Shown here: piece after piece, positions 16,311 to 24,729 of the stretch
Layout: each line of letters begins with the position of its first letter
Position numbering within the stretch: the first letter of the stretch is position 1
Assembly: GCA_900316675.1 (NCBI GenBank)
Contig: ONDR01000012.1
Span: forward strand, 1-62,303
Reading direction: 5' to 3'
Length of the DNA stretch: 62,303 nucleotides
Source of the DNA: an uncultured Bacteroidales bacterium
Lineage (GTDB): Bacteria > Bacteroidota > Bacteroidia > Bacteroidales > UBA932
The notes under the pieces: generated by a model
What the model saw: the letters and a program-made list of their open reading frames with translations, nothing else
Databases searched by the model: none
Told to the model about the DNA's origin: nothing
Made by a program: the position numbers and the translations under genes

Positions 16311-17495
16311 AGCAGTTACGTACTCAAAGAATTCGTCAATGTCCTGCTTGCGGTTGAAGCGGGCAATGTAGAAATAGTCTCCAAGGGCGCCGGAGAGTAT
16401 GGATGGCATATTGTCGCACATCACAACGGAGCCGCCATATTTTGCCAGCACCTCATGATGGGTGTGGGAATAATTATGGTTGAACCTGCGGCTGGCATAG
16501 GCACAGTAGTACTGATCTCCATCAGCCTTGAAGCGTTTGTCACAAGTCACCATCTCTGCCCAGATACGGTAAACATCGGTACTGTGGGCAAAGTTCATCA
16601 TATCAGGCGTAAAGCCTCCTGCAGGGCGCATATTTACCTCCAGGGCAACATAATCACCCTTCTTTCCAAGGCCTTCGCGGTCACGGTCAAGTTTGAAGAA
16701 CTCCAGATGGACGAATCGGCTCTTAATGTCAAAGGCCTTAACTGTACGGCGGCCGATGGCCTTAAGGGCAGCAGGAACAGTTTTGTTAACCCAATAGCAA
16801 GCGTCCAGATTATCGTTGACGATATCCATAATAGGAATAGGATAAACGCCCTCGGACTCGAATAAAGGCTCCCCTGCCGAATTGTAAACTGCATCGTAGG
16901 AAACCAGCAGGCCGGTTATGAATTCTTCTATAACAAAGGCATCGGTATTGGGCTGGCGGCCGAACCACTCATCCAACTCTGATGCATTGTTAAACTTGAA
17001 GGTTTCGTCAGCACCAACGCCGTTATCGGGCTTTGCGATAATGGGAAAACCTGTCTTCTTTACAAAGGCATGAACGGCCTTCAGGCCATCTGAGGCCTTG
17101 ATCTGGCGCGCAGTGGGAATTCCGCCAAGAGCGTAATACTTCTTCATTTCGCTCTTATTCTTGATGGCAGCGATATGGTCGTTCCGCAGACCTGTAGTCA
17201 CATTGAAGTCCGTACGCAAACGGGCATCCTGCTCCAGCCAGTACTCGTTATTGGACTCTATCCAGTCTATCTTGCCATACTTGAAAGAGAAATAGGCAAC
17301 AGCACGGAAGACCTCGTCGTAATCTTCCAGGTTATTCACCTTGTAATACTCTGTAAGGCTGCCGCGAAGGGCAGGATTCAGAGCCTCATAAGGAGCGTCG
17401 GCAATACCAAGCACATTGGCACCGCAGTTTCTGAGGTGCTCACAGAAATGCCAGTAATTGCCCGGGAAATGCGGGGAAACAAATACAACGTTCAT
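16308..17495 (-). CDS. ATP-grasp domain protein, substrate unknown
   Basis: This is a 395-residue soluble enzyme with the ATP-grasp fold, which activates a carboxylate as acyl-phosphate and ligates it to a nucleophile. A Rossmann-like N-terminal domain (MNVVFVSPHFPGNYWHF) precedes the nucleotide-binding lobes, with FPIIAKPDNGVGADETF as the ATP-binding loop and the metal-binding end LEVNMRPAGGFTPDMM. The substrate cannot be named; relatives include carbamoyl-phosphate-synthase-like and peptide-ligase-like proteins. It starts 11 bases downstream of an AMP-forming acyl ligase, and the pair forms a two-gene operon, suggesting successive activation/ligation steps. Confidence 0.85.
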   Translation of the reverse strand: MNVVFVSPHFPGNYWHFCEHLRNCGANVLGIADAPYEALNPALRGSLTEYYKVNNLEDYDEVFRAVAYFSFKYGKIDWIESNNEYWLEQDARLRTDFNVTTGLRNDHIAAIKNKSEMKKYYALGGIPTARQIKASDGLKAVHAFVKKTGFPIIAKPDNGVGADETFKFNNASELDEWFGRQPNTDAFVIEEFITGLLVSYDAVYNSAGEPLFESEGVYPIPIMDIVNDNLDACYWVNKTVPAALKAIGRRTVKAFDIKSRFVHLEFFKLDRDREGLGKKGDYVALEVNMRPAGGFTPDMMNFAHSTDVYRIWAEMVTCDKRFKADGDQYYCAYASRRFNHNYSHTHHEVLAKYGGSVVMCDNMPSILSGALGDYFYIARFNRKQDIDEFFEYVTA

Positions 17496-17506
17496 GACTG
17501 TAATAT

Positions 17507-19135
17507 CTATTTGTAGAGATACCTCTTGATACTAAGCTTTGGAGTTTTCTCAAACGGCTTGTCCATAATCTCCACCTTGGATATGCGGCTGTAGGACGGC
17601 AGATGGACGTTTGCAGTCTTGCGAATCTGCTCCGGCAAAGCGGCAACAGCCTCTGCGGGCAGCTCTTCAAGGTAGTTCTGGTCCAGATAAACCAAGGCGA
17701 CAACCTTGCCTTCACGGTCTACAGCCAGCGACTCTGAAACTGCCGGACTTGTTGCCAGGGCACGTTCAATATCTTCTGGATAAATATTCTGGCCGGAAGG
17801 GCCAAGGATCATGGATTTTATACGGCCACGGATGAAGACATTGCCTTCCTGGTCGATAATACCAAGGTCTCCTGTACGGAACCATCCGTCCTGGGTGAAT
17901 GCTGCCTCATTGGCCTCGGGATTATTATAATATCCGATGGTGAGGTTGGCACCACGGGCCTGTATCTCTCCCGGCACATGCTGGGGATCTGTGGAATCTA
18001 TCCTTAAATCGTGAACCGGCTTGCCGCAGGAGCCCGGAACAAAGTTCTCCCAGGCCTCGTAAGCCAGCAAGGGGCAAGCCTCCGTCATTCCGTAGCCTAC
18101 AGTATAGTTAAGGTGAATTCTGCGAAGCACTTTCTCAACCTCCGGATTAAGAGCGGCGCCGCCCATGATGAAGGCGCGTACATTGCCGCCGAAGGCCTCT
18201 GTCAGCTTATTGCGCACCGTAGCGTATATCTTGGAACGGATACCCGGAATAAGTAGCAGCGTCTTTACAGGCTGCTTGCTGATAGCCGGTTTGATGGAAC
18301 TTTCATATATCTTTTCCATAACCAGAGGCACCGTCACTACAAGGTAGGGCTTAACCTCCTTCATGGCCTTAAGCAAAGTGGAAGGTGCTGGTGTCTTGCC
18401 CAGGAAATAAATGGCACAGCCGCTGCAGCAAGGATAGACGAACTCAATTGCAAAGCCGTACATATGGGCCATAGGCAGCATTGATACGATGTTGTCCTTT
18501 GGCGAGTTGGGCATATTCACCTGGCTAAATTCAACCGTATCCGATATTGCCCCGTATGTCAGCATTACGCCCTTGGGCGAGCCGGAAGTACCTGAGGTAT
18601 AGTTGATTATGGCAAGGTCATTCTCATTGTCAGTAGGATACTTCACATCCTGAGGACGGAAGTCCTTGGGATAGGCGTTCAAAAAATCATCCTCGTGGCA
18701 AAGCCAGGCCTTCCTGACATCATCCTTTGCCCAAAGGAGAGACTCGTCCTTAATGCTGATGGCGCCCAGTAGTCCGGGCATGGCGGAAGGATTCATCTTC
18801 TCCCAAATGTCCGCATCAGTAAACAGAAGCACGCTGCCACTGTGGTCAGTGAGCTCTGCTATGGTCTCCGGCAGGAAATCTGCCAAAATGGGCACAGCCA
18901 CTGCACCATAGGTATTTACGGCCCAGAAAGACACGCCCCAGCGAGCGGAATTCCTGCCACAAATGGCTATCTTGTCCCCTTTCTTTACACCTGCAGCCTT
19001 GAAGAAGAAATGAAACTTTTCTACTTCTGTAGCAATGTTGCAATAGCTAAGGGATTCACCACCATAGTCGCAAAGCGCCGCTTTGTGCCACTGAGACTTG
19101 ACCGTCTCTTCCAATTTTTTCAGATAATGCTTCAT
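17507..19135 (-). CDS. AMP-forming acyl-CoA synthetase / acyl ligase
   Basis: This is a 542-residue ANL-superfamily adenylating enzyme related to long-chain fatty-acid-CoA ligases. The phosphate-binding loop is INYTSGTSGSPKGVMLTYG. The adenine-binding region includes TVGYGMTEACPLL, and the hinge/A8 region is WFRTGDLGIIDQEGNVFIRGR. The catalytic lysine region is near the C-terminus (FEKTPKLSIKRYLYK). Family members make acyl-CoA or acyl-AMP. No beta-oxidation genes are near, so a role in lipid or amide assembly with the following ATP-grasp protein is as plausible as fatty-acid activation. It diverges from the TlpA operon across 142 bases. Confidence 0.9.
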   Translation of the reverse strand: MKHYLKKLEETVKSQWHKAALCDYGGESLSYCNIATEVEKFHFFFKAAGVKKGDKIAICGRNSARWGVSFWAVNTYGAVAVPILADFLPETIAELTDHSGSVLLFTDADIWEKMNPSAMPGLLGAISIKDESLLWAKDDVRKAWLCHEDDFLNAYPKDFRPQDVKYPTDNENDLAIINYTSGTSGSPKGVMLTYGAISDTVEFSQVNMPNSPKDNIVSMLPMAHMYGFAIEFVYPCCSGCAIYFLGKTPAPSTLLKAMKEVKPYLVVTVPLVMEKIYESSIKPAISKQPVKTLLLIPGIRSKIYATVRNKLTEAFGGNVRAFIMGGAALNPEVEKVLRRIHLNYTVGYGMTEACPLLAYEAWENFVPGSCGKPVHDLRIDSTDPQHVPGEIQARGANLTIGYYNNPEANEAAFTQDGWFRTGDLGIIDQEGNVFIRGRIKSMILGPSGQNIYPEDIERALATSPAVSESLAVDREGKVVALVYLDQNYLEELPAEAVAALPEQIRKTANVHLPSYSRISKVEIMDKPFEKTPKLSIKRYLYK

Positions 19136-19191
19136 ACTTACCGGAATAGGTTTGACTCCGAAAGTTAAGAAAAATCACGCGAAAAATCAAA

Positions 19192-19223
19192 TTTGTAATT
19201 TACGCTAAGATACGCTATATTTA
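19192..19223 (+). promoter_or_regulatory. Promoter of the TlpA-MsrA-GH78/C26-gltS-yihY operon
   Basis: TTTG (19192-19195) is 20 bases before TATATTTA (19216-19223), which matches the -7 consensus at all but the last base. A leader of about 50 bases would follow. Without transcript data this remains the best candidate in the 142-base divergent gap. Confidence 0.6.
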
Positions 19224-19277
19224 CACGGATATAGGTCTACCTTGACCGGCAGACAGAAAACTTACTAATCAAACAAT

Positions 19278-20324
19278 ATGAAAACTATTAATTATCTGCT
19301 GTTTACAGCAATCGCAGGCATCGCAGCATCCTGCTCCTCAAATGAGAACACAACCGTCTTCAGCGCAAAATTCGCAGAAGGACTTAACCCCGAAGCTGTT
19401 AAAATCAGCTGCTCAGAGCTTGGAATCGACACCACTCTGACAGTAGAGAATAACGTTGTCAGCTTCACACTCCCGCGTGAAAAGGCCTCCTGCGCAGAAG
19501 TATCTTTCAACTATGGTAATGAGACTTGGTCCGGCGGTATTATCCCGGACTGCGCAAAGATAGACTACAATGTAGTAAGCAAAGATTCAGTAGAGTTTGT
19601 TTTCTCTGATGCAAAATCTGCCAACCATGGTCTTAAAGCCTTCCTTTACAAGCAGTTAGAGGTTAGGAAAGCTTACGAGAACGACGACGAATCCGATGAC
19701 GACGCCTACGACAAGCTCATCGAATTCTGCGAGCAGATGTTCAACGAGAACACAGACAACTACCTGGCCTACATCGGCTACATGATGTCTTCCCATGGCA
19801 AGAGCGACGAGGAAAAACTTGCAATGATCGATAAAATGTCAGAAGCTGTTAAATCAAAACCTGCTATCGTTCAGGAGATTTCCTGCATCCAGCAGAAACA
19901 GGCAACCAAAGAAGGCACCATGTTCGTTGACTTCGAGGTAGAGCAGCCCGACGGCACCGTTAAAAAATTCTCTGACTATGTTGGTAAGGGAAAATACATT
20001 CTTGTTGACTTCTGGGCATCATGGTGCGGCCCCTGCATGGGCGAAGTTCCCAATCTTAAGGCAGCCTATGAGAAATGGTACGGTCCCAAGTTCGACATCC
20101 TTAGCGTAGCAGTTTCAGACAAACCCGAGGCTTCACTCAAGGCTATCCAGGAGCACGGTCTCAAGTGGAACCAGATTGTAAATGCACAGAGAGTTCCCGG
20201 GGAACTTTACGGCTTCAACAGCATTCCCCAGATCTTCCTGTTCGGCCCCGACGGCACCCTTATCAAGCGTGACGGACTTCGCGGCCCCGGCCTTGTTGAC
20301 GTACTTGCAGAATATATTAAGTAA
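19278..20324 (+). CDS. TlpA-like thiol-disulfide lipoprotein
   Basis: This is a 348-residue lipoprotein with a lipobox at IAASCSSNE (Cys19). An N-terminal beta-rich domain (about 25-120, similar in style to DUF4369) and a helical linker precede a C-terminal thioredoxin fold (about 210-348). The redox site is FWASWCGPCMGEVP (CxxC), and the cis-Pro lies in FNSIPQIFLFG. Such proteins reduce or isomerise disulfides at the periplasmic face. It is the first gene of the operon, and its stop overlaps the msrA fusion start by one base (TAATG). Confidence 0.9.
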   Translation: MKTINYLLFTAIAGIAASCSSNENTTVFSAKFAEGLNPEAVKISCSELGIDTTLTVENNVVSFTLPREKASCAEVSFNYGNETWSGGIIPDCAKIDYNVVSKDSVEFVFSDAKSANHGLKAFLYKQLEVRKAYENDDESDDDAYDKLIEFCEQMFNENTDNYLAYIGYMMSSHGKSDEEKLAMIDKMSEAVKSKPAIVQEISCIQQKQATKEGTMFVDFEVEQPDGTVKKFSDYVGKGKYILVDFWASWCGPCMGEVPNLKAAYEKWYGPKFDILSVAVSDKPEASLKAIQEHGLKWNQIVNAQRVPGELYGFNSIPQIFLFGPDGTLIKRDGLRGPGLVDVLAEYIK

Positions 20325-21229
20325 TGCAAAAAGAGATTTACTTCGCCGGCGGATGTTTCTGGGGCGTAGAGCACTTTTTCAAGGGTGTGGACGGAGTTCG
20401 CTCCGCCACACCCGGTTATGCAAACGGTAACATAGAAAACCCCACTTACCAGCAGGTTTACACAGACACTACCGGTTTTGCAGAAACAGTTAAAGTGTGC
20501 TATAACCCGGACAGGATAAGTCTGCAAAGACTTGTACGCCTGTACTTTACCATCATCGATCCCGCCTCGCTCAATAAACAGGGGCACGATGAAGGCACAC
20601 GCTACCGCACCGGCATCTTCTACTCTGACGCCTCAGAGCTGCCGCTTCTTGAGGCAGAGATGGACAGGCTTCGCGCGGCTTGCCAGGAACCCGTTGTGGT
20701 AGAGCTGGAACCGCTAAGGAACTTCTATCCAGCAGAGGAATACCACCAGAATTATCTGGACAAGAACCCGGGCGGCTACTGCCACCTGGACATCAAGGCC
20801 TTTGCATATCTTCGTATGTATCAAGACTTTGCACTTATTATTGAAGGAGAGACAGACCAGATTGCACGCATGGCAGAGGCCGCAGCCCTTATTCAGGAAA
20901 GGCTCCACTTCTTCTGGACAGGCTTTTACCGCGTCCAGGGGGATCAGCTTGTGCTTGGCCCCTTCCAGGGTCCTTCCGCCTGCCTTAGAATTGGTTACGG
21001 CAAAGGCGTCTGCGGCACAGCCTGGAAGCAGGCCCGCACCATTGTAGTTCCGGACGTAGAGGAATTCCCCGGCCACATTGCCTGCAGCAGCCTTTCCCGC
21101 TCTGAAATTGTAGTCCCGGTATTGAAGGATGGCCAGGTAACGGCCGTGCTGGACATTGACAGCACAGAGGTGGGCACCTTCGACCGTCTGGACGCAGCCT
21201 TCCTTGAACTAGTAACCCAACTTATATGA
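20324..21229 (+). CDS. msrA: MsrA-fRMsr fusion: methionine sulfoxide reductase
   Basis: This is a bifunctional repair enzyme of 301 residues. Residues 1-165 are MsrA, which reduces Met-S-sulfoxide; the catalytic Cys11 is in FAGGCFWG and a likely resolving Cys is in GGYCHLD. Residues ~168-301 are a GAF-type free-Met-R-sulfoxide reductase (fRMsr/YtsP). Its three characteristic cysteines are Cys220, Cys230 (GKGVCGTA) and Cys254 (GHIACSS), spaced 10 and 24 residues as in E. coli fRMsr (84, 94, 118). MsrA is more often fused to MsrB, so this pairing is unusual. No signal peptide is present, so it acts in the cytoplasm. The stop overlaps the next start by four bases (ATGA). Confidence 0.92.
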   Translation: MQKEIYFAGGCFWGVEHFFKGVDGVRSATPGYANGNIENPTYQQVYTDTTGFAETVKVCYNPDRISLQRLVRLYFTIIDPASLNKQGHDEGTRYRTGIFYSDASELPLLEAEMDRLRAACQEPVVVELEPLRNFYPAEEYHQNYLDKNPGGYCHLDIKAFAYLRMYQDFALIIEGETDQIARMAEAAALIQERLHFFWTGFYRVQGDQLVLGPFQGPSACLRIGYGKGVCGTAWKQARTIVVPDVEEFPGHIACSSLSRSEIVVPVLKDGQVTAVLDIDSTEVGTFDRLDAAFLELVTQLI

Positions 21230-24200
21230 AACGAATTCTTTTTGCCCTGGCGCTAAGCGTACTTGCAGTCGCTTGCAGTACGCCCAAAAAGGAAAGTGTT
21301 GGTCAGAGGACCGATGCCCTTGATCCTTCCTGCTGGGATGCCTCCCAGTGGATATCCGTAGTTGACGCCCCAATTGTCGAAGGCAAGATTGACGGAAGCA
21401 AAAACTGGCGAGCCGCAGACGGCGCAAACTGGTTTGTTGCTACCGTCAAAAACGACAAAAAGGTTGCTTCAGCCAAATGGATGACCGCAGGACTCGGCGT
21501 ATACGAACTCTACCTTAACGGACGTACGGTTGGCACCGAGGCCCTTAAACCGGGCTTCACGCACAACCAGAAGACCAAAAGGTCGTTCACCTATGACCTG
21601 ACGGAAGACTTTAACCGCGGCGCAGGCAAAGAGAATGTACTTTCAGCACAAGTGACGCCCGGCTGGTGGGGTGACATGATATGCACCCCCAACGGCTGGG
21701 ATGGAATGATCGGGCATAAATGCGCCTTCCGCGCCGTTCTGGAACTTATTTACGAAGATGGCAGTAAAGAACTATTCGGCACTGACTGCCAGAATTGGAA
21801 GGCCGGAATCGCCGGCCCGGTAAAGCATGCCGGCATCTTTGACGGAGAAGAATACGATGCCCGTGAGCTTCCAGGTTACGATACTCCCGAAAAGTTGTCC
21901 ACACCCGAGGTCAGCACAGAGTTTCCCGGAGAGATACTCCCCTCTGACGGCGCCGAGGTTTACCTGAGGCGTGACCTTGCAATGGCTCCCGTCAAAGCAT
22001 ATCTTTACAAAGACATCGAGGACGCAAAAGAGGAAGAGTATGGTAAAATAGTTGTTTCCAAAGAGTTTGCCGCCGGTGAAATCATGGAAATAGAGCCCGG
22101 AGATACTCTGGTGATAGATTTTGGACAGAACGCCGCAGCCGTACCGCAGTTCACCTTCAAAGCGGATGAAGGCACGGTTTTAACCTGCCTTCCCGGAGAG
22201 CTTCTGAACGACGGCAACGGAGCTAAAAGCCGCGGCATGGACGGCCCTGAAGGCAGCGTCCACAGGACTAATCTTCGCACTCCGGAGCTTGGAATGAGGC
22301 TTATCTACACCTTCGGCCCCGGAAAAGACTACATTAGTTATTACCCGCATTGCACCTTCTATGGCTATAGGTTCGTATCCATAACCGCAACGGGTAAAGT
22401 CAGCATCAAAGAAATTGAATCCGTTCCGGTATCGTCCATCACCAAAGAAATGGAGATTGGTACTATCACAACCGGCAACGAGCTTATAAACAAACTTATT
22501 TCAAACACAATCTGGGGACAGAGGTCCAACTACTTATCAGTGCCCACAGACTGCCCGCAGCGCAACGAGCGCCTTGGCTGGACAGCTGATACTCAGGTAT
22601 TTACAGAGACAGGAACCTTCTTTGCCAACACAGACAAATTCTTCCACAAATGGCTTAAGGACCTTCGCGACACCCAGACAGAAACAGGCGCCTATCCCGG
22701 TGTAGCCCCCTGGGCGCAGTACGGTGCGCTTAACGGCAATATGATGCGCTTCGGCTGGGCGGATGCCGGCATTATAGTCCCCTGGACGGTGTGGAAACAG
22801 TTCGGAGACAGCACCATCGTTGATGAGAGCTGGGCTTCCATGGAGCTCTTCATGAGCCACATCAACGAAAACCAGTACAATCATGAGAAGATGAGCTGGG
22901 AAAACGACAACTACCAGTGGGCGGACTGGCTAAGTTACGAGCCCTTGGAGAGTTGTGGAGGCGGTGCGTTCTACGAGGATGCCAAGAGCAAATGGAACCG
23001 CAGGCCGGAGACCATCCAGTACTGGAACTATCTTGGTGCATCTTACTGGGCCCTTGACGCTACCCTGATGGCCGATATGGCCAGGGCCACCGGCCGCGAT
23101 GCAGCCAAATACGAGTCTATGGCAAAGGCGGCGAAGACCTACTTGAAAGATAAGTTCCTTAATGTAAAGGACGGCACATTCAAGACAGAAATCTTCAATA
23201 CCATGCAGACCCCTGCCCTCTTCGCCCTTAAAAACAATCTTCTTGAAGAAGATGCGAAAGAGGTCATGAAACAGAGGCTGCGCGACAACTTCGACGCCCA
23301 TGACGGCTGCCTGCAGACAGGCTTCCTGGGCACATCGATCCTTATGGATGTGCTGACAGAAAACGGCATGTCAGACGTTGCCTACGACCTTCTTTTCCAG
23401 CGTAAGAACCCCAGCTGGCTGTATTCCGTAGATAACGGTGCAACCACAATCTGGGAGCGCTGGAACAGCTATACCATAGAGAATGGTATGGGTCCCAAAG
23501 GCATGAACAGCTTCAACCATTACGCCTACGGCTGCGTCTGCGCCTGGATATGGAAGACCGCTGCCGGAATCGCCGCAGACCCGGAGCAGCCGGGCTTCAA
23601 GCACATCATCATGAAGCCTGTCCCGGACACAAGACTGGGAAGCATCGATGCAACATACAATTCCGCCGCAGGCACAATCAAGAGTGCATGGCATTACGAT
23701 GGCGACGATTGGATCTGGAACTTTACCATTCCCGAGGGTGCTACGGCTAGCGTAGTGCTGCCCGGATCGACGGAGGCAAAAGAATACAAGGCCGGCTCGT
23801 ACAGGGCAACCCTCAAAAACAGCAAGCCTCACAACAGAATAGGCATTGCATGGAGGGGCGACGAAGGAGCAGAGAAAAAGAAGGCCGTAGCGCGCGCCAT
23901 CGAGGCGGCAGGCGGCATTGCAGTACCGCTCGGACAGATTAAGGCAGACGGCTTCGACTATGAGGGATCGGTTTTAAAACCCGAATACACCGACGAAAAC
24001 GGAATACTGCTGCAACTTTATGCCGACATCGTCAAGAATGACACTTACAATGGCTCGAATGCAGAAGAGGTATTGGCAGATATCGATGCAGTAGTCTTAA
24101 CCGGAGGCGGAGATGTCAGCCCTACCCTTTTCAAAGAGCCGGAACCCTGGCACGGATTGGAAGAGGACAAGAACTACGATGCCACAAGGGATGTATCTGA

Positions 24201-24729
24201 ATACCTTACACTGGCTTATTGCCTGGACAATGACATTCCCGTACTTGGACTTTGCCGCGGCATGCAGTATATTGGAATAGTTTCCGGCGCTACCCTGACT
24301 CAGGACATCCCTACCTACTACAAGGGGCTTGGCAAGAATTACAGCTACCAGCACCGCAACCAGCTAAAGGAAGGAAAGACTTACAGGGATTACGCCGCAC
24401 ACGACGTACATGTAACGGACCATGAATCCCTTCTCTACCAGATAGAAGGCAAGGATGTCATAAAGGGCGTTCCTTCATGGCACCATCAGGCTATAATCAG
24501 CGTTACAGGCACGCCGCTTAAGGCTACCGCCGTTTCAACTTTTGACGGAGTGGATATTATCGAGGCCGTAGAGCGCATGGACAAAACCTTCGTCCTTGGA
24601 GTTCAGTATCACCCCGAGGCTGCTGTGGTCAAGTACCTTGACGGCAAGAAGAATGCATCGGACTATATGCCTCTTGACGATGCCCTCAATTACTTCAGAA
24701 AGCTTATTTCAGTAGCAGAAAGCAGATAA
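21226..24729 (+). CDS. Exported GH78 alpha-L-rhamnosidase fused to a peptidase C26 gamma-glutamyl hydrolase
   Basis: This is a 1167-residue lipoprotein (lipobox AVACSTPK, Cys17). Residues ~30-865 form a GH78 rhamnosidase: N-terminal beta-sandwich domains, an (alpha/alpha)6 barrel and a C-terminal beta domain. Catalytic residues match those of characterised GH78 enzymes: Asp442, Glu448 (general acid), Trp452 and Asp455 in DCPQRNERLGWTAD, and Glu744 in TIWERW. Residues ~870-1165 are a class I glutamine-amidotransferase fold of the C26 type with an intact triad: Cys1010 (GLCRGMQ), His1129 and Glu1131 (QYHPE). The second domain probably cleaves a gamma-glutamyl amide bond and releases glutamate. 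The gene overlaps gltS by one base, consistent with glutamate uptake. I know of no characterised enzyme with this fusion. Confidence 0.9.
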   Translation: MKRILFALALSVLAVACSTPKKESVGQRTDALDPSCWDASQWISVVDAPIVEGKIDGSKNWRAADGANWFVATVKNDKKVASAKWMTAGLGVYELYLNGRTVGTEALKPGFTHNQKTKRSFTYDLTEDFNRGAGKENVLSAQVTPGWWGDMICTPNGWDGMIGHKCAFRAVLELIYEDGSKELFGTDCQNWKAGIAGPVKHAGIFDGEEYDARELPGYDTPEKLSTPEVSTEFPGEILPSDGAEVYLRRDLAMAPVKAYLYKDIEDAKEEEYGKIVVSKEFAAGEIMEIEPGDTLVIDFGQNAAAVPQFTFKADEGTVLTCLPGELLNDGNGAKSRGMDGPEGSVHRTNLRTPELGMRLIYTFGPGKDYISYYPHCTFYGYRFVSITATGKVSIKEIESVPVSSITKEMEIGTITTGNELINKLISNTIWGQRSNYLSVPTDCPQRNERLGWTADTQVFTETGTFFANTDKFFHKWLKDLRDTQTETGAYPGVAPWAQYGALNGNMMRFGWADAGIIVPWTVWKQFGDSTIVDESWASMELFMSHINENQYNHEKMSWENDNYQWADWLSYEPLESCGGGAFYEDAKSKWNRRPETIQYWNYLGASYWALDATLMADMARATGRDAAKYESMAKAAKTYLKDKFLNVKDGTFKTEIFNTMQTPALFALKNNLLEEDAKEVMKQRLRDNFDAHDGCLQTGFLGTSILMDVLTENGMSDVAYDLLFQRKNPSWLYSVDNGATTIWERWNSYTIENGMGPKGMNSFNHYAYGCVCAWIWKTAAGIAADPEQPGFKHIIMKPVPDTRLGSIDATYNSAAGTIKSAWHYDGDDWIWNFTIPEGATASVVLPGSTEAKEYKAGSYRATLKNSKPHNRIGIAWRGDEGAEKKKAVARAIEAAGGIAVPLGQIKADGFDYEGSVLKPEYTDENGILLQLYADIVKNDTYNGSNAEEVLADIDAVVLTGGGDVSPTLFKEPEPWHGLEEDKNYDATRDVSEYLTLAYCLDNDIPVLGLCRGMQYIGIVSGATLTQDIPTYYKGLGKNYSYQHRNQLKEGKTYRDYAAHDVHVTDHESLLYQIEGKDVIKGVPSWHHQAIISVTGTPLKATAVSTFDGVDIIEAVERMDKTFVLGVQYHPEAAVVKYLDGKKNASDYMPLDDALNYFRKLISVAESR

